Assembly (NCBI RefSeq): GCF_000013205.1
Contig: NC_007775.1
Location: 1,608,501-1,672,500 of the forward strand
Length of the DNA: 64,000 nt
Reading direction: 5' to 3'
Source of the DNA: Synechococcus sp. JA-3-3Ab
GTDB lineage: Bacteria; Cyanobacteriota; Cyanobacteriia; Thermostichales; Thermostichaceae
Below are positions 49,786 through 59,542 of this stretch, piece after piece. A program made the translations under genes and the position numbers. Numbering within the stretch: position 1 is the stretch's first letter; the number at the start of each line of letters is the position of its first letter. The notes below the pieces were generated by a model. That model worked only from the letters and a program-made list of their open reading frames with translations. It searched no databases and had not been told where the DNA came from.

Positions 49786-52542
49786 TCAGCGGGATCCCTG
49801 GCGCCAGCGGCGGTAGAGTTTTTCCAGATCCACCCAGACCATCACCACCGTGCTAAAGCCCAGGCAAATGAGCAGTTCTGGAAGGGTCAACTCTTCTGTC
49901 CCGAAAAAGTTGCGCAGGAAGGGCACATAGAGCAGGGCCAACTGCAACAGCAAAGTGGCCAACACGGCCCCCAGCAGGTAGGGGTTGGAAAAGGGGTTCA
50001 TCTCGAGGGTCAGCTTGTCGTTGGAGCGGGCTGCCAGGGCATGGCCCATCTGGGCAATGCACAGGGTGGTGAAGACCATCGTGCGCCAGTGGGGGATATA
50101 GGCTTCCACGATGGCCATCATCAGGATCGTGGAGATGGCAAAGACCACACCGATGCGCACCATGTAGGCACCGAGCCCTTGGGCAAAGATGCTCTCTTTG
50201 GGGTTGAAGGGGGGGCGCTGCATCACCCCTGGTTCTGCTGGCTCCATCGCCAAGGCCAGGGCGGGCAGGCCGTCGGTTACCAGGTTCATCCACAGGATCT
50301 GCAGGGGCGTCAGTGGCACGTCCTCTAGGCCCAAGATAGGGGCAGCAGCCACCGTCAACACCTCGCCGATGTTGCTGCCCAGGATGTATTTCACGAAACG
50401 GCGGATGTTGCTGTAGACCACCCGCCCTTCTTCAATGGCCGCCACGATGGTGGCGAAGTTGTCGTCCAGCAGCACCATGTCGCTGGCCTCTTTGCTGACG
50501 TCGGTGCCGGTGATGCCCATGGCAATGCCAATATCTGCCTGGCGCAGGGCAGGGGCGTCGTTGACCCCATCCCCGGTCATGGCTACAAACTGGTTTTGTT
50601 TTTGCAGAGCTTGGACGATGCGCAGCTTGTGTTCGGGGGCAACACGGGCATAGACGTTGACCCTTTGCACCGTCTGCAGCAGCTCCTCAAAGCTGAGCCG
50701 AGAGAGGGTGCGCCCGTCAATGGCTTGGCCCTCCGAGTCGAGAATGCCCAGCTCGCGGGCAATGGCCACAGCGGTCAATTGGTGATCGCCGGTAATCATC
50801 AGGGTGCGGATGCCGGCCTGGCGGCAGCGGGCTACTGCTTCCCGCGCTTCGGGCCGCGGCGGATCGTACATGCCCACCAGCCCCAGCCACACCAGGTTGC
50901 GCTCGATCTCCTCCAGGTTCTCCGGGATCCGCTGCAACTGCTGGGTGGCCACCCCCAAAACCCGGATGCCCTGGGCCGCCAGGCGGTTGTTGGCAGCCAG
51001 AATGGCTTGGCGCTCGGCTTCTGACAGCTCCTGCCAGGTTCCGCCTTTTTGGATCTGGGCGCACTGCTCCAGCACCAGCTCCGGGGATCCCTTGACGTAG
51101 ACGCGGTAGCTGCCCTCCTCCTGCACCACCACGCTCATGCGCTTGCGTTCCGAGCTAAAGGGGATCTCCTGCGCGCGCGGGTGCTGCTCTTGAAGGGAAG
51201 CTTTCTGCAGGTTGGCCTTGGCAGCAGCCACCAGCAGGGCGGCCTCGGTGGGATCCCCTAGGATCGACCAGGTGGGGGCAGCGCCCCGTTGGGCTGGAAG
51301 ACTGGCCTGCAACAGGGCATCGTTGCAGAAGACCACCGCCCTGAGAAGGGCCTGCAAATCCGGGGCGCTCTGGGGATCAATGGGCTGGCCGCGGCAGTAG
51401 AAGGATCCCTTGGGGATGTAGCCGCTGCCGCTGACCTGGTAGTGGCGCTCCGGCGTGAGGATGTCGGTAACCACCATCTTGTTCTCGGTGAGGGTGCCGG
51501 TTTTGTCGGAGCAGATGGTGGTGACGGATCCCAGGGTCTCTACAGCCGGCAGGCGGCGGATGAGGGCGTTGCGGCGCACCATGCGTTGGGTGCCGATGGC
51601 CAGGGTGACGGTGATCACGGCCGGCAGCCCCTCCGGCACCACGGCTACGGCCATACTGAGAGAGATTTCCAGCAGCGAGGTGAAAGGCGCCATGCTGCCG
51701 GCCTGCAGCAGCCCCACGATCACCACCAGCGCCACCAAGGCCAGGGATCCCGACACCAGCACGTTGCCCAGCTGGCTCATGCGCCGCTGCAGGGGGGTGG
51801 GCTCGTTTTCCACCGTTTGCAGCAGGGCGGCCACCTTGCCCAGCTCCGTGTTCATACCGGTGGCGGTAACCAAGAGGATCCCGCGCCCCTGCAACACCTC
51901 GGTGCCCATGAAGGCCATGTTGCGCCGTTCCCCCAGCTCCGTGTCTTCGGGGAGGACACAGTCAGCCTGCTTGCTAACCGGTACCGCCTCCCCTGTCAGG
52001 GCCGCCTCCCGCACCTGAAGGTTGACCGCTTCCGCCAAGCGCCCATCGGCCGGGATCTGCACCCCGGCTTCCAGGAGCACGCGATCCCCTGGCACCAATT
52101 GGTTGGCGGGGATCTCCTGCCACAGGCCGTCCCGCTGCACCCGCACGCTGGGGGAGGCCAGCTTTTTTAGGGCCGCCAGCGCTTTTTCCGCCCGGCTTTC
52201 TTGTAAGTAGCCCAGCAGACCGTTGAGGCCGACGATCAACAGAATGGCCAGAGCATCTTTGGGGAACTCGCCTTCCTGCAAGTCCAGAGTCGCTGAGATC
52301 GCCGCCACGGCGATCAGCATCAGCAGCATGACGTTGCGGAATTGGTCGAGGAAAAGCTGCCAGGCGCTGCGTCCAGGAGAGGAGATTAGCTCGTTGGGGC
52401 CGTATTCCCGCTGCCTCTGGATCACCTGCTGGGTAGTCAGGCCAGCATCGGGATCGGTCTGCAACTTCTGGATAACAGCAGGAAGAGGGAGGCTATGCCA
52501 GGCCGTAGCAGAAGCACCGGCGGATCCAGAAGCTTGGGCCAT
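49786..52542 (-). CDS. Cation-transporting P-type ATPase (Ca2+/PacL type)
   Basis: A 918-residue P2-type ATPase pumping cations across the plasma membrane. It has the cation ATPase N-domain, ten predicted helices, [15 protein letters not shown] (helix 4), the phosphorylation site [33 protein letters not shown] and helices 5/6 with [15 protein letters not shown] and [19 protein letters not shown]. The helix 4 and 6 motifs favour Ca2+ as in PacL; Mn2+ is possible. The start ATG at 52542 (MAQASG) is preferred because it follows a GGGAG site; the frame is open 48 codons further upstream. Confidence 0.93.
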   Translation of the reverse strand: MAQASGSAGASATAWHSLPLPAVIQKLQTDPDAGLTTQQVIQRQREYGPNELISSPGRSAWQLFLDQFRNVMLLMLIAVAAISATLDLQEGEFPKDALAILLIVGLNGLLGYLQESRAEKALAALKKLASPSVRVQRDGLWQEIPANQLVPGDRVLLEAGVQIPADGRLAEAVNLQVREAALTGEAVPVSKQADCVLPEDTELGERRNMAFMGTEVLQGRGILLVTATGMNTELGKVAALLQTVENEPTPLQRRMSQLGNVLVSGSLALVALVVIVGLLQAGSMAPFTSLLEISLSMAVAVVPEGLPAVITVTLAIGTQRMVRRNALIRRLPAVETLGSVTTICSDKTGTLTENKMVVTDILTPERHYQVSGSGYIPKGSFYCRGQPIDPQSAPDLQALLRAVVFCNDALLQASLPAQRGAAPTWSILGDPTEAALLVAAAKANLQKASLQEQHPRAQEIPFSSERKRMSVVVQEEGSYRVYVKGSPELVLEQCAQIQKGGTWQELSEAERQAILAANNRLAAQGIRVLGVATQQLQRIPENLEEIERNLVWLGLVGMYDPPRPEAREAVARCRQAGIRTLMITGDHQLTAVAIARELGILDSEGQAIDGRTLSRLSFEELLQTVQRVNVYARVAPEHKLRIVQALQKQNQFVAMTGDGVNDAPALRQADIGIAMGITGTDVSKEASDMVLLDDNFATIVAAIEEGRVVYSNIRRFVKYILGSNIGEVLTVAAAPILGLEDVPLTPLQILWMNLVTDGLPALALAMEPAEPGVMQRPPFNPKESIFAQGLGAYMVRIGVVFAISTILMMAIVEAYIPHWRTMVFTTLCIAQMGHALAARSNDKLTLEMNPFSNPYLLGAVLATLLLQLALLYVPFLRNFFGTEELTLPELLICLGFSTVVMVWVDLEKLYRRWRQGSR

Positions 52543-52666
52543 CGCAAACACTCCCAGGGAATGGACAAATTCTACGTTAGCTCTCGAAGCTTTCCATAGA
52601 GGAAAAGGGGTCCCCATTTCCCTAGTTTCGTGGCAAGGTGGGGACAGAGGCCCCCTGGAGACTGCT

Positions 52667-54445
52667 ATGGCGAGCAAAACTCCCACTCGCGATGTTCAAG
52701 TGGCCGTCATTGGCCCGTCCACTCTGGTTTTGCGCTCCCGCACCTGGGATCGCCTCAAGTTTGAGCTGGAATATGCCCGGCAGCGGGGCACCACGGCCAA
52801 CAGCTACCTCATCCAGGCCCGCCAAACCCTGCTCATCGATCCGCCGGGGGAGTCGTTTACGGACATCTTTCTGGAGGAGCTGGCCCAGCACCAATACCTG
52901 CAGCGGCTGGACTTTATCCTGCTCAGCCACGTCAACTTCAACCGCATCGCCACCCTCAAGGCGCTTCTGCCGCTGGCCCCCTACGCAGTGGTGCTCTGCT
53001 CTAAGCCAGGATCCCTTACCCTGCGGGCAGCTTTTGAAGGCAGGGAGTCCCCCCCTCCTGGCCGCGACGAAGAGGAGGCCGCCGATTTTGGCATTCCCTA
53101 CGGCAGCAATCAGTCCTTTCGCCTGCGGGTCATCCGAGATGGGGATCGCCTGGATCTGGGAGAGGGCCATGAGCTGCACTTGCGCACGGTGCCCACGCCC
53201 CGCCACCCCGATGCCCTCTGCACCTACGATCCGGCCACCGGGATCCTCTTTACCGACAAGCTCTTTGGCGCCCATGTCTGCGACGAGCAGGTATTCGATG
53301 AACATTGGCGGCAACTGAGCGAGGATCGCCGCTACTACTTCGACTGTCTCCACCGCAACCAAGCGCCCCAGGTCAAGGCAGCCCTGGCCAAGCTGGAGGA
53401 ATTCCCCGCCCAGATCTACGCTCCTGCCCACGGGCCCCTCGTGCGCCACAGCCTGCGGCGGCTGCGCTTGGACTACCAGCTCTGGTGCGAAGAGGATCCC
53501 TTGGAGCAGCGGGTGGCCCTCCTGTACACCTCCGCCTACGGCAACACCGGCTTGATGGCGGTAGCCATTGCCCAAGGCTTGGAGCGGGCGGGAGTTACGG
53601 TGGAGCGGATTAACTGCGAGTGGGCCACCCCTGAAGAGATCGCCCAGGCCTTGGAGCGCTGCCAGGGGTTCATCATCGGCTCGCCAACCCTGGCCGGCCA
53701 TCCCCCGGTCCAGATCCAAACAGCCCTGGGCCTGATTCTCTCTTCCGTTCCCACCAGCAAGCTGGCCGGGGTCTTCGGCTCCTATGGCTGGAGCGGCGAG
53801 GCCGTGGATCTCATCGAGAGCAAGTTGCTCAATGCCGGCTTTACCTTGGGGTTTGAGACGATCCGCGCCAAGTTTAAGCCCACCGCCGAGATCTTGGAAG
53901 CTTGCCAAGAGGCGGGATCCCAATTTGCCCAAGCCCTGCGCAAGGCCAAGCGAGCTCGTGCCCCCCGCCAAGGCGGTGTTGAAACTCAGGCGGATCGGCT
54001 GGCGCAGGCCCTCAGCCGAGTGGTGGGATCCCTCTGTGTGGTGACCGCCTTGCAGGATGGGATCCCGCGCGGCTTTCTCACCTGGTCAGTGGCCCAGGCC
54101 AGCTTCAATCCCCCCGGCCTCACCCTCTCCGTGAGCAGGGAAAGCGAGGCAGAACTGCTCACCCATCCGCAAGCGGCCTTTGTGCTCAACATCCTGCGGG
54201 AGGGCAAAAGCAGCAGCCTGCAGCGACACTTTCAACGGCCTCAACGCCCTGGCGAAGACCGCTTTGCCGGCCTGGCCACGGCCACTGCCGAAAATGGCTG
54301 CCCGATCCTTTTGGATGCCCTGGCTTACCTGGAGTGCCGTGTCAAAAGTTGGATGGAGTGTGGCGATCGCTACCTCATCCATGCCGAGGTAGAGCGCGGC
54401 AAAGTGCTGGATCCCACGGGGGTTACCGCCATGCGGCGCGGGTAA
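52667..54445 (+). CDS. flv1: Flavodiiron protein, Flv1 type
   Basis: Flv1 with Flv3 passes electrons from photosystem I to oxygen. The 592-residue product has a beta-lactamase-like domain (about 30-260), a flavodoxin domain (about 284-420, [32 protein letters not shown]) and a C-terminal flavin reductase domain (about 445-590, [20 protein letters not shown]). The diiron site is non-canonical: where His-x-Glu-x-Asp-His is usual, the sequence is SHVNFNRIA. Such substitutions mark the Flv1/Flv2 side of the family. No flv3 adjoins it. It diverges from the P-ATPase. Confidence 0.88.
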   Translation: MASKTPTRDVQVAVIGPSTLVLRSRTWDRLKFELEYARQRGTTANSYLIQARQTLLIDPPGESFTDIFLEELAQHQYLQRLDFILLSHVNFNRIATLKALLPLAPYAVVLCSKPGSLTLRAAFEGRESPPPGRDEEEAADFGIPYGSNQSFRLRVIRDGDRLDLGEGHELHLRTVPTPRHPDALCTYDPATGILFTDKLFGAHVCDEQVFDEHWRQLSEDRRYYFDCLHRNQAPQVKAALAKLEEFPAQIYAPAHGPLVRHSLRRLRLDYQLWCEEDPLEQRVALLYTSAYGNTGLMAVAIAQGLERAGVTVERINCEWATPEEIAQALERCQGFIIGSPTLAGHPPVQIQTALGLILSSVPTSKLAGVFGSYGWSGEAVDLIESKLLNAGFTLGFETIRAKFKPTAEILEACQEAGSQFAQALRKAKRARAPRQGGVETQADRLAQALSRVVGSLCVVTALQDGIPRGFLTWSVAQASFNPPGLTLSVSRESEAELLTHPQAAFVLNILREGKSSSLQRHFQRPQRPGEDRFAGLATATAENGCPILLDALAYLECRVKSWMECGDRYLIHAEVERGKVLDPTGVTAMRRG

Positions 54446-55435
54446 TACTGGTCTCAGCTCTCAGGGGGTGTCATTGACCATGCAAGACATTTTTGAGGCG
54501 GTCTTCAAAGCTCCTGCCCAGATTGGCGAAAAAGTTGTAGACGTAGTCTTCGATACAGGCAAGTTTGTCGGCCAGGTTAGCGGGGCCGTTGCGCAAACTG
54601 TCATTGGTACGGGTATCGAGACCACCCAAAAAGCCGCAGAAATTCTTGCTGAAACCGGCAAAGCCACTTTCCAAGTTGGCCAGAAGGTTACAGAAACTCT
54701 TGTTGAAGAAGTTGTCCACCATGAGCCTTATCTGATCCCTATTGAGCCCTCCCGGGGCTGGGACGAAGCCCTGGTTTTCATCAACGGTTTTCTCAGCGAA
54801 GGTGAAACCCAACCTTGGAAAAACAGACTGTTGTGGGAAACGCTCCGACGTGCCGGATGGCGGGGATCCCTGTACTACCTCTGGTGGGACGCTTCCAGTC
54901 CTGTAAACTTGACTTTATCTGCCCTGAAGCTAGGGGTAGGACTACTTGCCCATTGGGAAGCTCACAAAGCCAAGGCCAAGCAAGTGGGACTGGACTACGC
55001 CTACCCCCTGCTCTCTGCTCTGCCAGAAAAGCAAATTACCTTGATGGGGTTTTCTTTGGGAGCGAGGGTAGCCTACTACATCATGCGCGGTTGGCCACAG
55101 ACTGCCGATCGACGTCTTAAAGATGTTATCTTGCTCAGCGGTGCCGTTAGAAGACAAGCCGATAAGAACTGGAGTTTACACGTAGAAAATATCACTGGAA
55201 AGTTAGTCAATATCTACAATGAAGACGATTTGGTTCTGGCCTACGTCTTCAAAGTACCTTCCCTCAACCGCAGCCCCTGTGGGATCAAGCCGATCAAAGA
55301 GTTCCACCCCAGAATTGAGAACCTCAATGCCACTCACTTAATCGGCTCTGGGGAGCGCAGCTATGAAGCCTATCTCCCTTACAGCCTTTTAATTTAAAAT
55401 AGGGTACAGGTATTCAAGAGGAAGGAGAGAAAGGA

Positions 55436-55834
55436 ATGCCGACTCATTCTTTGGATTTGCGGCAAAGAGTTGTAGCAGCCTATCAGGCAGGTAACACCTC
55501 CATCCGCCAGGTAGCTAAACGCTTCATGGTTACCAAAAGAACAGTACACCGCTGGGTGCGTCAGTACCAACAAACTCAAGATTTAGCTCCTAAGAAAGCA
55601 GGCACCAAGCGAGTGGGCATTTTGGAACAACATCGGCAGGAAGTGATGGCAATTATTACAGAACACCCAGACTTCTACCTGTGGCAGTATCAAGAACTGT
55701 TGCGCGAGCGCTTAGGAATCAATGTAAGCATCGTCACGATACATAATTTCTTGAAAAAGCAAGGAATGACTCTAAAAAAAAGACCTACCGCAGTGCAAAA
55801 GTCAAAGAAGAGGAGGTGCAAAGGGAACGACTAG
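55436..55834 (+). CDS. IS630 transposase, N-terminal ORF (frameshifted copy)
   Basis: The 132-residue product has the helix-turn-helix region identical to copy 1 up to MTLKK, then leaves the frame after eight A and ends RPTAVQKSKKRRCKGND. On its own it would bind DNA but lacks the catalytic domain. Slippage on the A run could restore the full product. Confidence 0.75.
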   Translation: MPTHSLDLRQRVVAAYQAGNTSIRQVAKRFMVTKRTVHRWVRQYQQTQDLAPKKAGTKRVGILEQHRQEVMAIITEHPDFYLWQYQELLRERLGINVSIVTIHNFLKKQGMTLKKRPTAVQKSKKRRCKGND

Positions 55835-56382
55835 CTTATAGTCAAGAAGTCAAGAATATTCCAGCGGAGGATTTGATTGCCCTCGACCAGACAGGGGTCT
55901 GGGAGGGAATGGAGCGGGGAGTATCTCGGAGTTTACGTGGTCAACGGGCTTATCATTACCGTCAGAGATACAAGGGTGAAAAGTATACGGTTATTGGAGC
56001 TATTTCCTTGAGAGGTGTAGTTGGCTGTCGTGTCATCAAGGGTGGGATGAAGAAAGGAGACTTTTTGGAGTTTTTGAGAAGCGAGCTATGTCCGAAGCTA
56101 GATACGAGGAAGGTTGTGATTATGGACAATTTAAATATCCACAAGAGTCGGGAAGTTGAGGAATTGATTAGGGAGACAGGAGCACGAATCCTATACCTGC
56201 CTGTGTATGCGCCGGAGTTGAATCCCATTGAGATGATGTGGTCGGTATTGAAGCATTTTATTCGGCAGCTTTGCAGAATTGGGAAATATAGCATGGAGCA
56301 GATAGTGAAGACTTCTTTACTACTGATCAATCCATCCTCCTTCCGAAGTTGGTTTGCTAAGTGCTGCTATTGTACCCCTTGA
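55816..56382 (+). CDS. IS630 transposase, catalytic-domain ORF (frameshifted copy)
   Basis: The 188-residue frame begins MQRERLAYSQEVKNIPAEDL (no good ribosome-binding site) and holds the DDE residues: LIALDQTG, VIMDNLNIHKS, ELNPIEMMW. It overlaps the first ORF by 19 bases in a different frame. It is probably not made independently. Confidence 0.7.
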   Translation: MQRERLAYSQEVKNIPAEDLIALDQTGVWEGMERGVSRSLRGQRAYHYRQRYKGEKYTVIGAISLRGVVGCRVIKGGMKKGDFLEFLRSELCPKLDTRKVVIMDNLNIHKSREVEELIRETGARILYLPVYAPELNPIEMMWSVLKHFIRQLCRIGKYSMEQIVKTSLLLINPSSFRSWFAKCCYCTP

Positions 56383-56743
56383 GTCCTTAACAGGCTGTAT
56401 CTGGAGTTTCTTCTGGATCAGAAGCTGGACTGGAAAAGCCGCAGTGGCCGCCTGAACTAGCCTATGCCAAGCCAGAGGGTTCCTGCCCCAGCCGCAAGGG
56501 GGGATATAGGGGGGCTAGCTGGCTTGCTCTTTGTTCGCGTCTTCCCGCTCCTGAAGAGCTGGCAGAGTTTTCTCAGTGGCTTGGGCGGCTCATCCCAATT
56601 GAAAACTTGACTGCCCGATCTGTTGAGGCCAGAATCCGGGACCCAACCCCTAGAAAGAACCCCACTGGCAGGGCAAGCCCAGCCCAACAGCGATACTCTA
56701 GGCGATACTCTAGAAGGTGTTCTTGAGTAAGTCCGTGCAAACA

Positions 56744-58108
56744 ATGGCTCAGCCTGCCCTGCGCATCCTGCTCGTGCGCCACGGTGAGAGCACCTTCAAC
56801 GTCGAAAATCGCATCCAAGGCCGCTCCGATCTCTCTCGCCTCACCCCCGGTGGAGAAGCGCAGGCACAGCGGGTAGCTGAGGTTCTGGCCGGGATCCCCT
56901 TGGATTATGCCTACTGCAGCCCTCTCTCCCGTGCCCTCGACACCGCCCGTATCATTCTCAAGGAGCGAGCGGGGATCCCTTTGTTTATCAGCGAGTACCT
57001 GCGGGAGATCGACCTGACAGCTTGGGAGGGCTTGACCTTTGCCGAGGTGAAGGAGAAATACCCAGAAGATTACCACCTATGGCGGCACCGTCCCGACGAG
57101 CTGGAGCTGGAGGGGCGCTTTCCGGTGCGGGATCTCTGGCAGCAGGCGCAGGAGTTTTGGCAACTGCTGGCCGAGCAAGTGAAGTCAGTGCCCCCCGCCT
57201 CCTCTGATCGGAGAACCGATCCAAGGCATCCCCTCACCGTTCTCGTTGTCGGACACAGCGGCATTAACCGCGCCCTGGTCAGCACCGCCATTGGCTTGGG
57301 GCCGGTTCACTACCACCGTCTTGGGCAAGATAACTGCGCCATCAGCGTTCTCAACTTTCCCCAGGGCCTGGGGGCGCTGCCGCAACTGGAATCTTTGAAT
57401 ATCACTGCCCATCTGGGCCAGCCTCTGCCCAAACGCAAGCAGGGGATGCGTATCCTGCTGGTGCGGCACGGCGAGACGCAATGGAACCGGGAGCAGCGCT
57501 TTCAGGGGCAGCGCGATATTCCTCTCAACGCCACTGGCGAGGAGCAGGCAGCTAGGGTGGCGGAGTTTCTGGCCGACCAGCCGCTGAACCTGGCTTTTTC
57601 CAGCCCGCTGAAGCGCCCCTGGGCTACGGCGGACGCCATCTGCAGCAACCACCCCAACCTGATCCTACGCCCGATGCCGGAGCTGCAGGAGATCTGCCAC
57701 GGCGACTGGGAGGGCAAGCTCCAGAGCGAGGTGGAAGCCGAATACCCCGGCGAGCTGGAGCGCTGGCAGCGGGATCCGGCCGCGGTGCAAATGCCCAACG
57801 GGGAAAATCTGTACCAAGTGTGGGATCGCACGCGCTCGGCCTGGGAAGAGATTTTGGCCATCACCGCCGCCCAATTTCCCGAAGGCACGGCCGTGGTGGT
57901 GGCCCACGACGCCATCAACAAGGCGATCATCTGCCAGTTGTTCGGCCTTTCCCCCCACGCCTTTTGGATCTTCAAGCAGGGCAATGGCGGCATTACCGTT
58001 ATCGACTACCCGGAAGGAAAGGACGGCACCCCTGTTCTCAAGGTGTTGAACCTCACCACTCACCTGTCCGGCCAGATTTTCGACTGCACCACAGCGGGTG
58101 CGCTTTAG
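56744..58108 (+). CDS. Two-domain phosphoglycerate-mutase/histidine-phosphatase family protein
   Basis: A 454-residue protein with two histidine-phosphatase domains: the first begins RILLVRHGESTFNVENRIQG (about 6), the second RILLVRHGETQWNREQRFQG (about 236). Each keeps its second His (VVGHSGIN and VVAHDAIN) and PLSRALDTA/PLKRPWATA segments. Tandem forms are known from cyanobacteria. They may be cofactor-dependent mutases or phosphatases (phosphoserine phosphatase PspA-like); the substrate is not evident. ATG at 56744 is chosen since the family begins just before ILLVRHGE. The next gene follows after 11 bases. Confidence 0.88.
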   Translation: MAQPALRILLVRHGESTFNVENRIQGRSDLSRLTPGGEAQAQRVAEVLAGIPLDYAYCSPLSRALDTARIILKERAGIPLFISEYLREIDLTAWEGLTFAEVKEKYPEDYHLWRHRPDELELEGRFPVRDLWQQAQEFWQLLAEQVKSVPPASSDRRTDPRHPLTVLVVGHSGINRALVSTAIGLGPVHYHRLGQDNCAISVLNFPQGLGALPQLESLNITAHLGQPLPKRKQGMRILLVRHGETQWNREQRFQGQRDIPLNATGEEQAARVAEFLADQPLNLAFSSPLKRPWATADAICSNHPNLILRPMPELQEICHGDWEGKLQSEVEAEYPGELERWQRDPAAVQMPNGENLYQVWDRTRSAWEEILAITAAQFPEGTAVVVAHDAINKAIICQLFGLSPHAFWIFKQGNGGITVIDYPEGKDGTPVLKVLNLTTHLSGQIFDCTTAGAL

Positions 58109-58119
58109 GGAGGTGGAAG

Positions 58120-59454
58120 ATGGGATCCACCCTCCCTGCCGACCTGAGCCTGCTCAATCTCTGCCTCCGTGGGGTGCGCCTGTTGGATCCCTGGCAACAG
58201 CGGGATGAGGTGACCGACGTGTGGCTGCAGCAGGGCCGCCTCCGGGCCACCGAGCCGGCGGGGATCCCTGCCGACATCCCCCGCCTGGAGGCTGCTGGCT
58301 GGGTGCTGGGGCCGGGCTTGATCGATCTGTACGCCCACAGTGGCGAGATCGCTGATCAAGAGCTCTCCCCCTGCCGCGAAACCCTCGCCTCTCTGGGGGC
58401 AGCAGCTCTGGCAGGGGGGTTTACCCAAGTGGGTCTTCTCCCTGCCCCCCTGCCCGGAACGGCAACTTTCCCGGTGCTGGACGAGCCGGAGCAGGTGGGC
58501 CGCTACCGCCGCCGAGCGGGGGATTCCCGCTGGCTGCCCTGGGCTGCTTTGAGCTTGGGTGACCGGGAAAAAGCTCCCAGCCTCTGGGGAGAGCTGGCCC
58601 GCGCCGGCGCCATTGGCTTTGTGGCCCGGACTGAAGGATCAGAGCCGCTGCGGTCGTTGGCCCTACTGCGGCGGGCGCTGGAGTATTTGCGGCCTTGGAA
58701 TAAGCCGCTGCTGGTGTGGGCCTGGGATCCCAGCCTGGCTGGCTCGGGCAGCCTCTACGAGGGGGTGTGGGCGCTGCGCTTGGGGCTGAAGGGGATCCCA
58801 ACCAGTGCCGAAACCGCGGCCTTGGCCCGTCTCCTGGAAGTAGTGCGCAGCGTTCCTTCGCCGGCGCCGGTGCATGTGATGCGCCTCAGCCAAGCCCGCA
58901 GCCTGGAGCTTGTCCAGCAGGCCCAAGCAGAGGGGCTGCCGGTTAGCGCCAGCACCACCTGGATGCACCTGCTCTTGGCGGAGGAAGCCGTCTTGGAGCA
59001 CGGCTACGATCCCCACCTGCGCCTCTTGCCTCCTCTCCCCCGCAGCAGCGACCGCGAGGCCCTCATCGCCGGCATCCGCAGCGGCAGCCTGGGTATTGCC
59101 ACCGACCACGCCCCCTACACCTACGAGGAGAAAACCCTGCCCTTTGCCGAAGCCCCTCCTGGGGCCATAGGCCTGGAGCTGGCGCTGCCCCTGCTGTGGC
59201 AGAACCTGGTAGAGACGGGATCCCTGACGGCGCTCCAGCTCTGGTCGGCCCTCAGCCTCTACCCGGCCCGCTGCCTGGGGTTGGAGCCGCCCAGCCTAGC
59301 TCCCGGAAGTGACTGGGTGCTGTTCGATCCGGGCCATACCTGGACGGTCTCGGCAGCCACCCTTTGCTCGCGATCCCTGGCCACTCCCTGGCTGGGCAGG
59401 ACCCTGCGCGGCAAGGTGTTGCACACCCATGTTGAAGAAGGAAGCCAGCCCTGA
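58120..59454 (+). CDS. Dihydroorotase-like protein (incomplete metal site)
   Basis: The 444-residue amidohydrolase-fold protein has GPGLIDLYAHSGE where dihydroorotases have D-x-H-x-H; the first His is replaced by Tyr. Later VHVMRLSQA and TWMHLLLAEE, and GIATDHAPYTYEEKTLPF, match family sites in part. A cyanobacterial group with DLY-HSGE exists and is usually annotated as pyrC; whether it is active or a non-catalytic partner of aspartate carbamoyltransferase is unclear. AGGGAGGTGG precedes the ATG at 58120. It follows the mutase-family gene by 11 bases. Confidence 0.8.
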   Translation: MGSTLPADLSLLNLCLRGVRLLDPWQQRDEVTDVWLQQGRLRATEPAGIPADIPRLEAAGWVLGPGLIDLYAHSGEIADQELSPCRETLASLGAAALAGGFTQVGLLPAPLPGTATFPVLDEPEQVGRYRRRAGDSRWLPWAALSLGDREKAPSLWGELARAGAIGFVARTEGSEPLRSLALLRRALEYLRPWNKPLLVWAWDPSLAGSGSLYEGVWALRLGLKGIPTSAETAALARLLEVVRSVPSPAPVHVMRLSQARSLELVQQAQAEGLPVSASTTWMHLLLAEEAVLEHGYDPHLRLLPPLPRSSDREALIAGIRSGSLGIATDHAPYTYEEKTLPFAEAPPGAIGLELALPLLWQNLVETGSLTALQLWSALSLYPARCLGLEPPSLAPGSDWVLFDPGHTWTVSAATLCSRSLATPWLGRTLRGKVLHTHVEEGSQP

Positions 59455-59542
59455 ACCTGAGACCGGCAAAACCCCTTCTCTGTGCCAAGAGGCGCAGGGC
59501 CTTGAATTATCCTGGGAGCTAGGCTCAAGGGGGTAGGGGCCC

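Larger units (their letters stand above)
55382..56397 (+). mobile_element. IS630-family insertion sequence, copy 2
   Basis: The copy is 1016 bp, flanked by TA (55380-55381 and 56398-56399) and ending with the same inverted repeats as copy 1. It differs from copy 1 by a few substitutions and by one base fewer in an A run (55774-55781). It sits in the 3' end of the DUF726-type gene. The near identity points to recent movement. Confidence 0.93.
54480..56460 (+). pseudogene. DUF726-type alpha/beta-hydrolase gene split by IS630 copy 2
   Basis: The 5' part (54480-55379) encodes about 300 residues: a long amphipathic N-terminus with repeated 11-residue-like pattern (about 1-80), then hydrolase-like HEPYLIPIEPSRGWDEALVF and the nucleophile motif LMGFSLGARVAYYI. 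The frame runs into the element and stops in its left end after YSLLI. Removing the element and one TA restores YLEFLLDQKLDWKSRSGRLN and a TAG at 56458-56460, in frame. The element therefore replaced only the last about 19 residues by four, so a truncated protein could still be made. ATG at 54480 is preferred over GTG 54468. Confidence 0.88.

Noticed and set aside
52622-53971. 449-codon minus-strand ORF opposite flv1
   Set aside because: Antisense shadow of the flavodiiron gene without any family resemblance.
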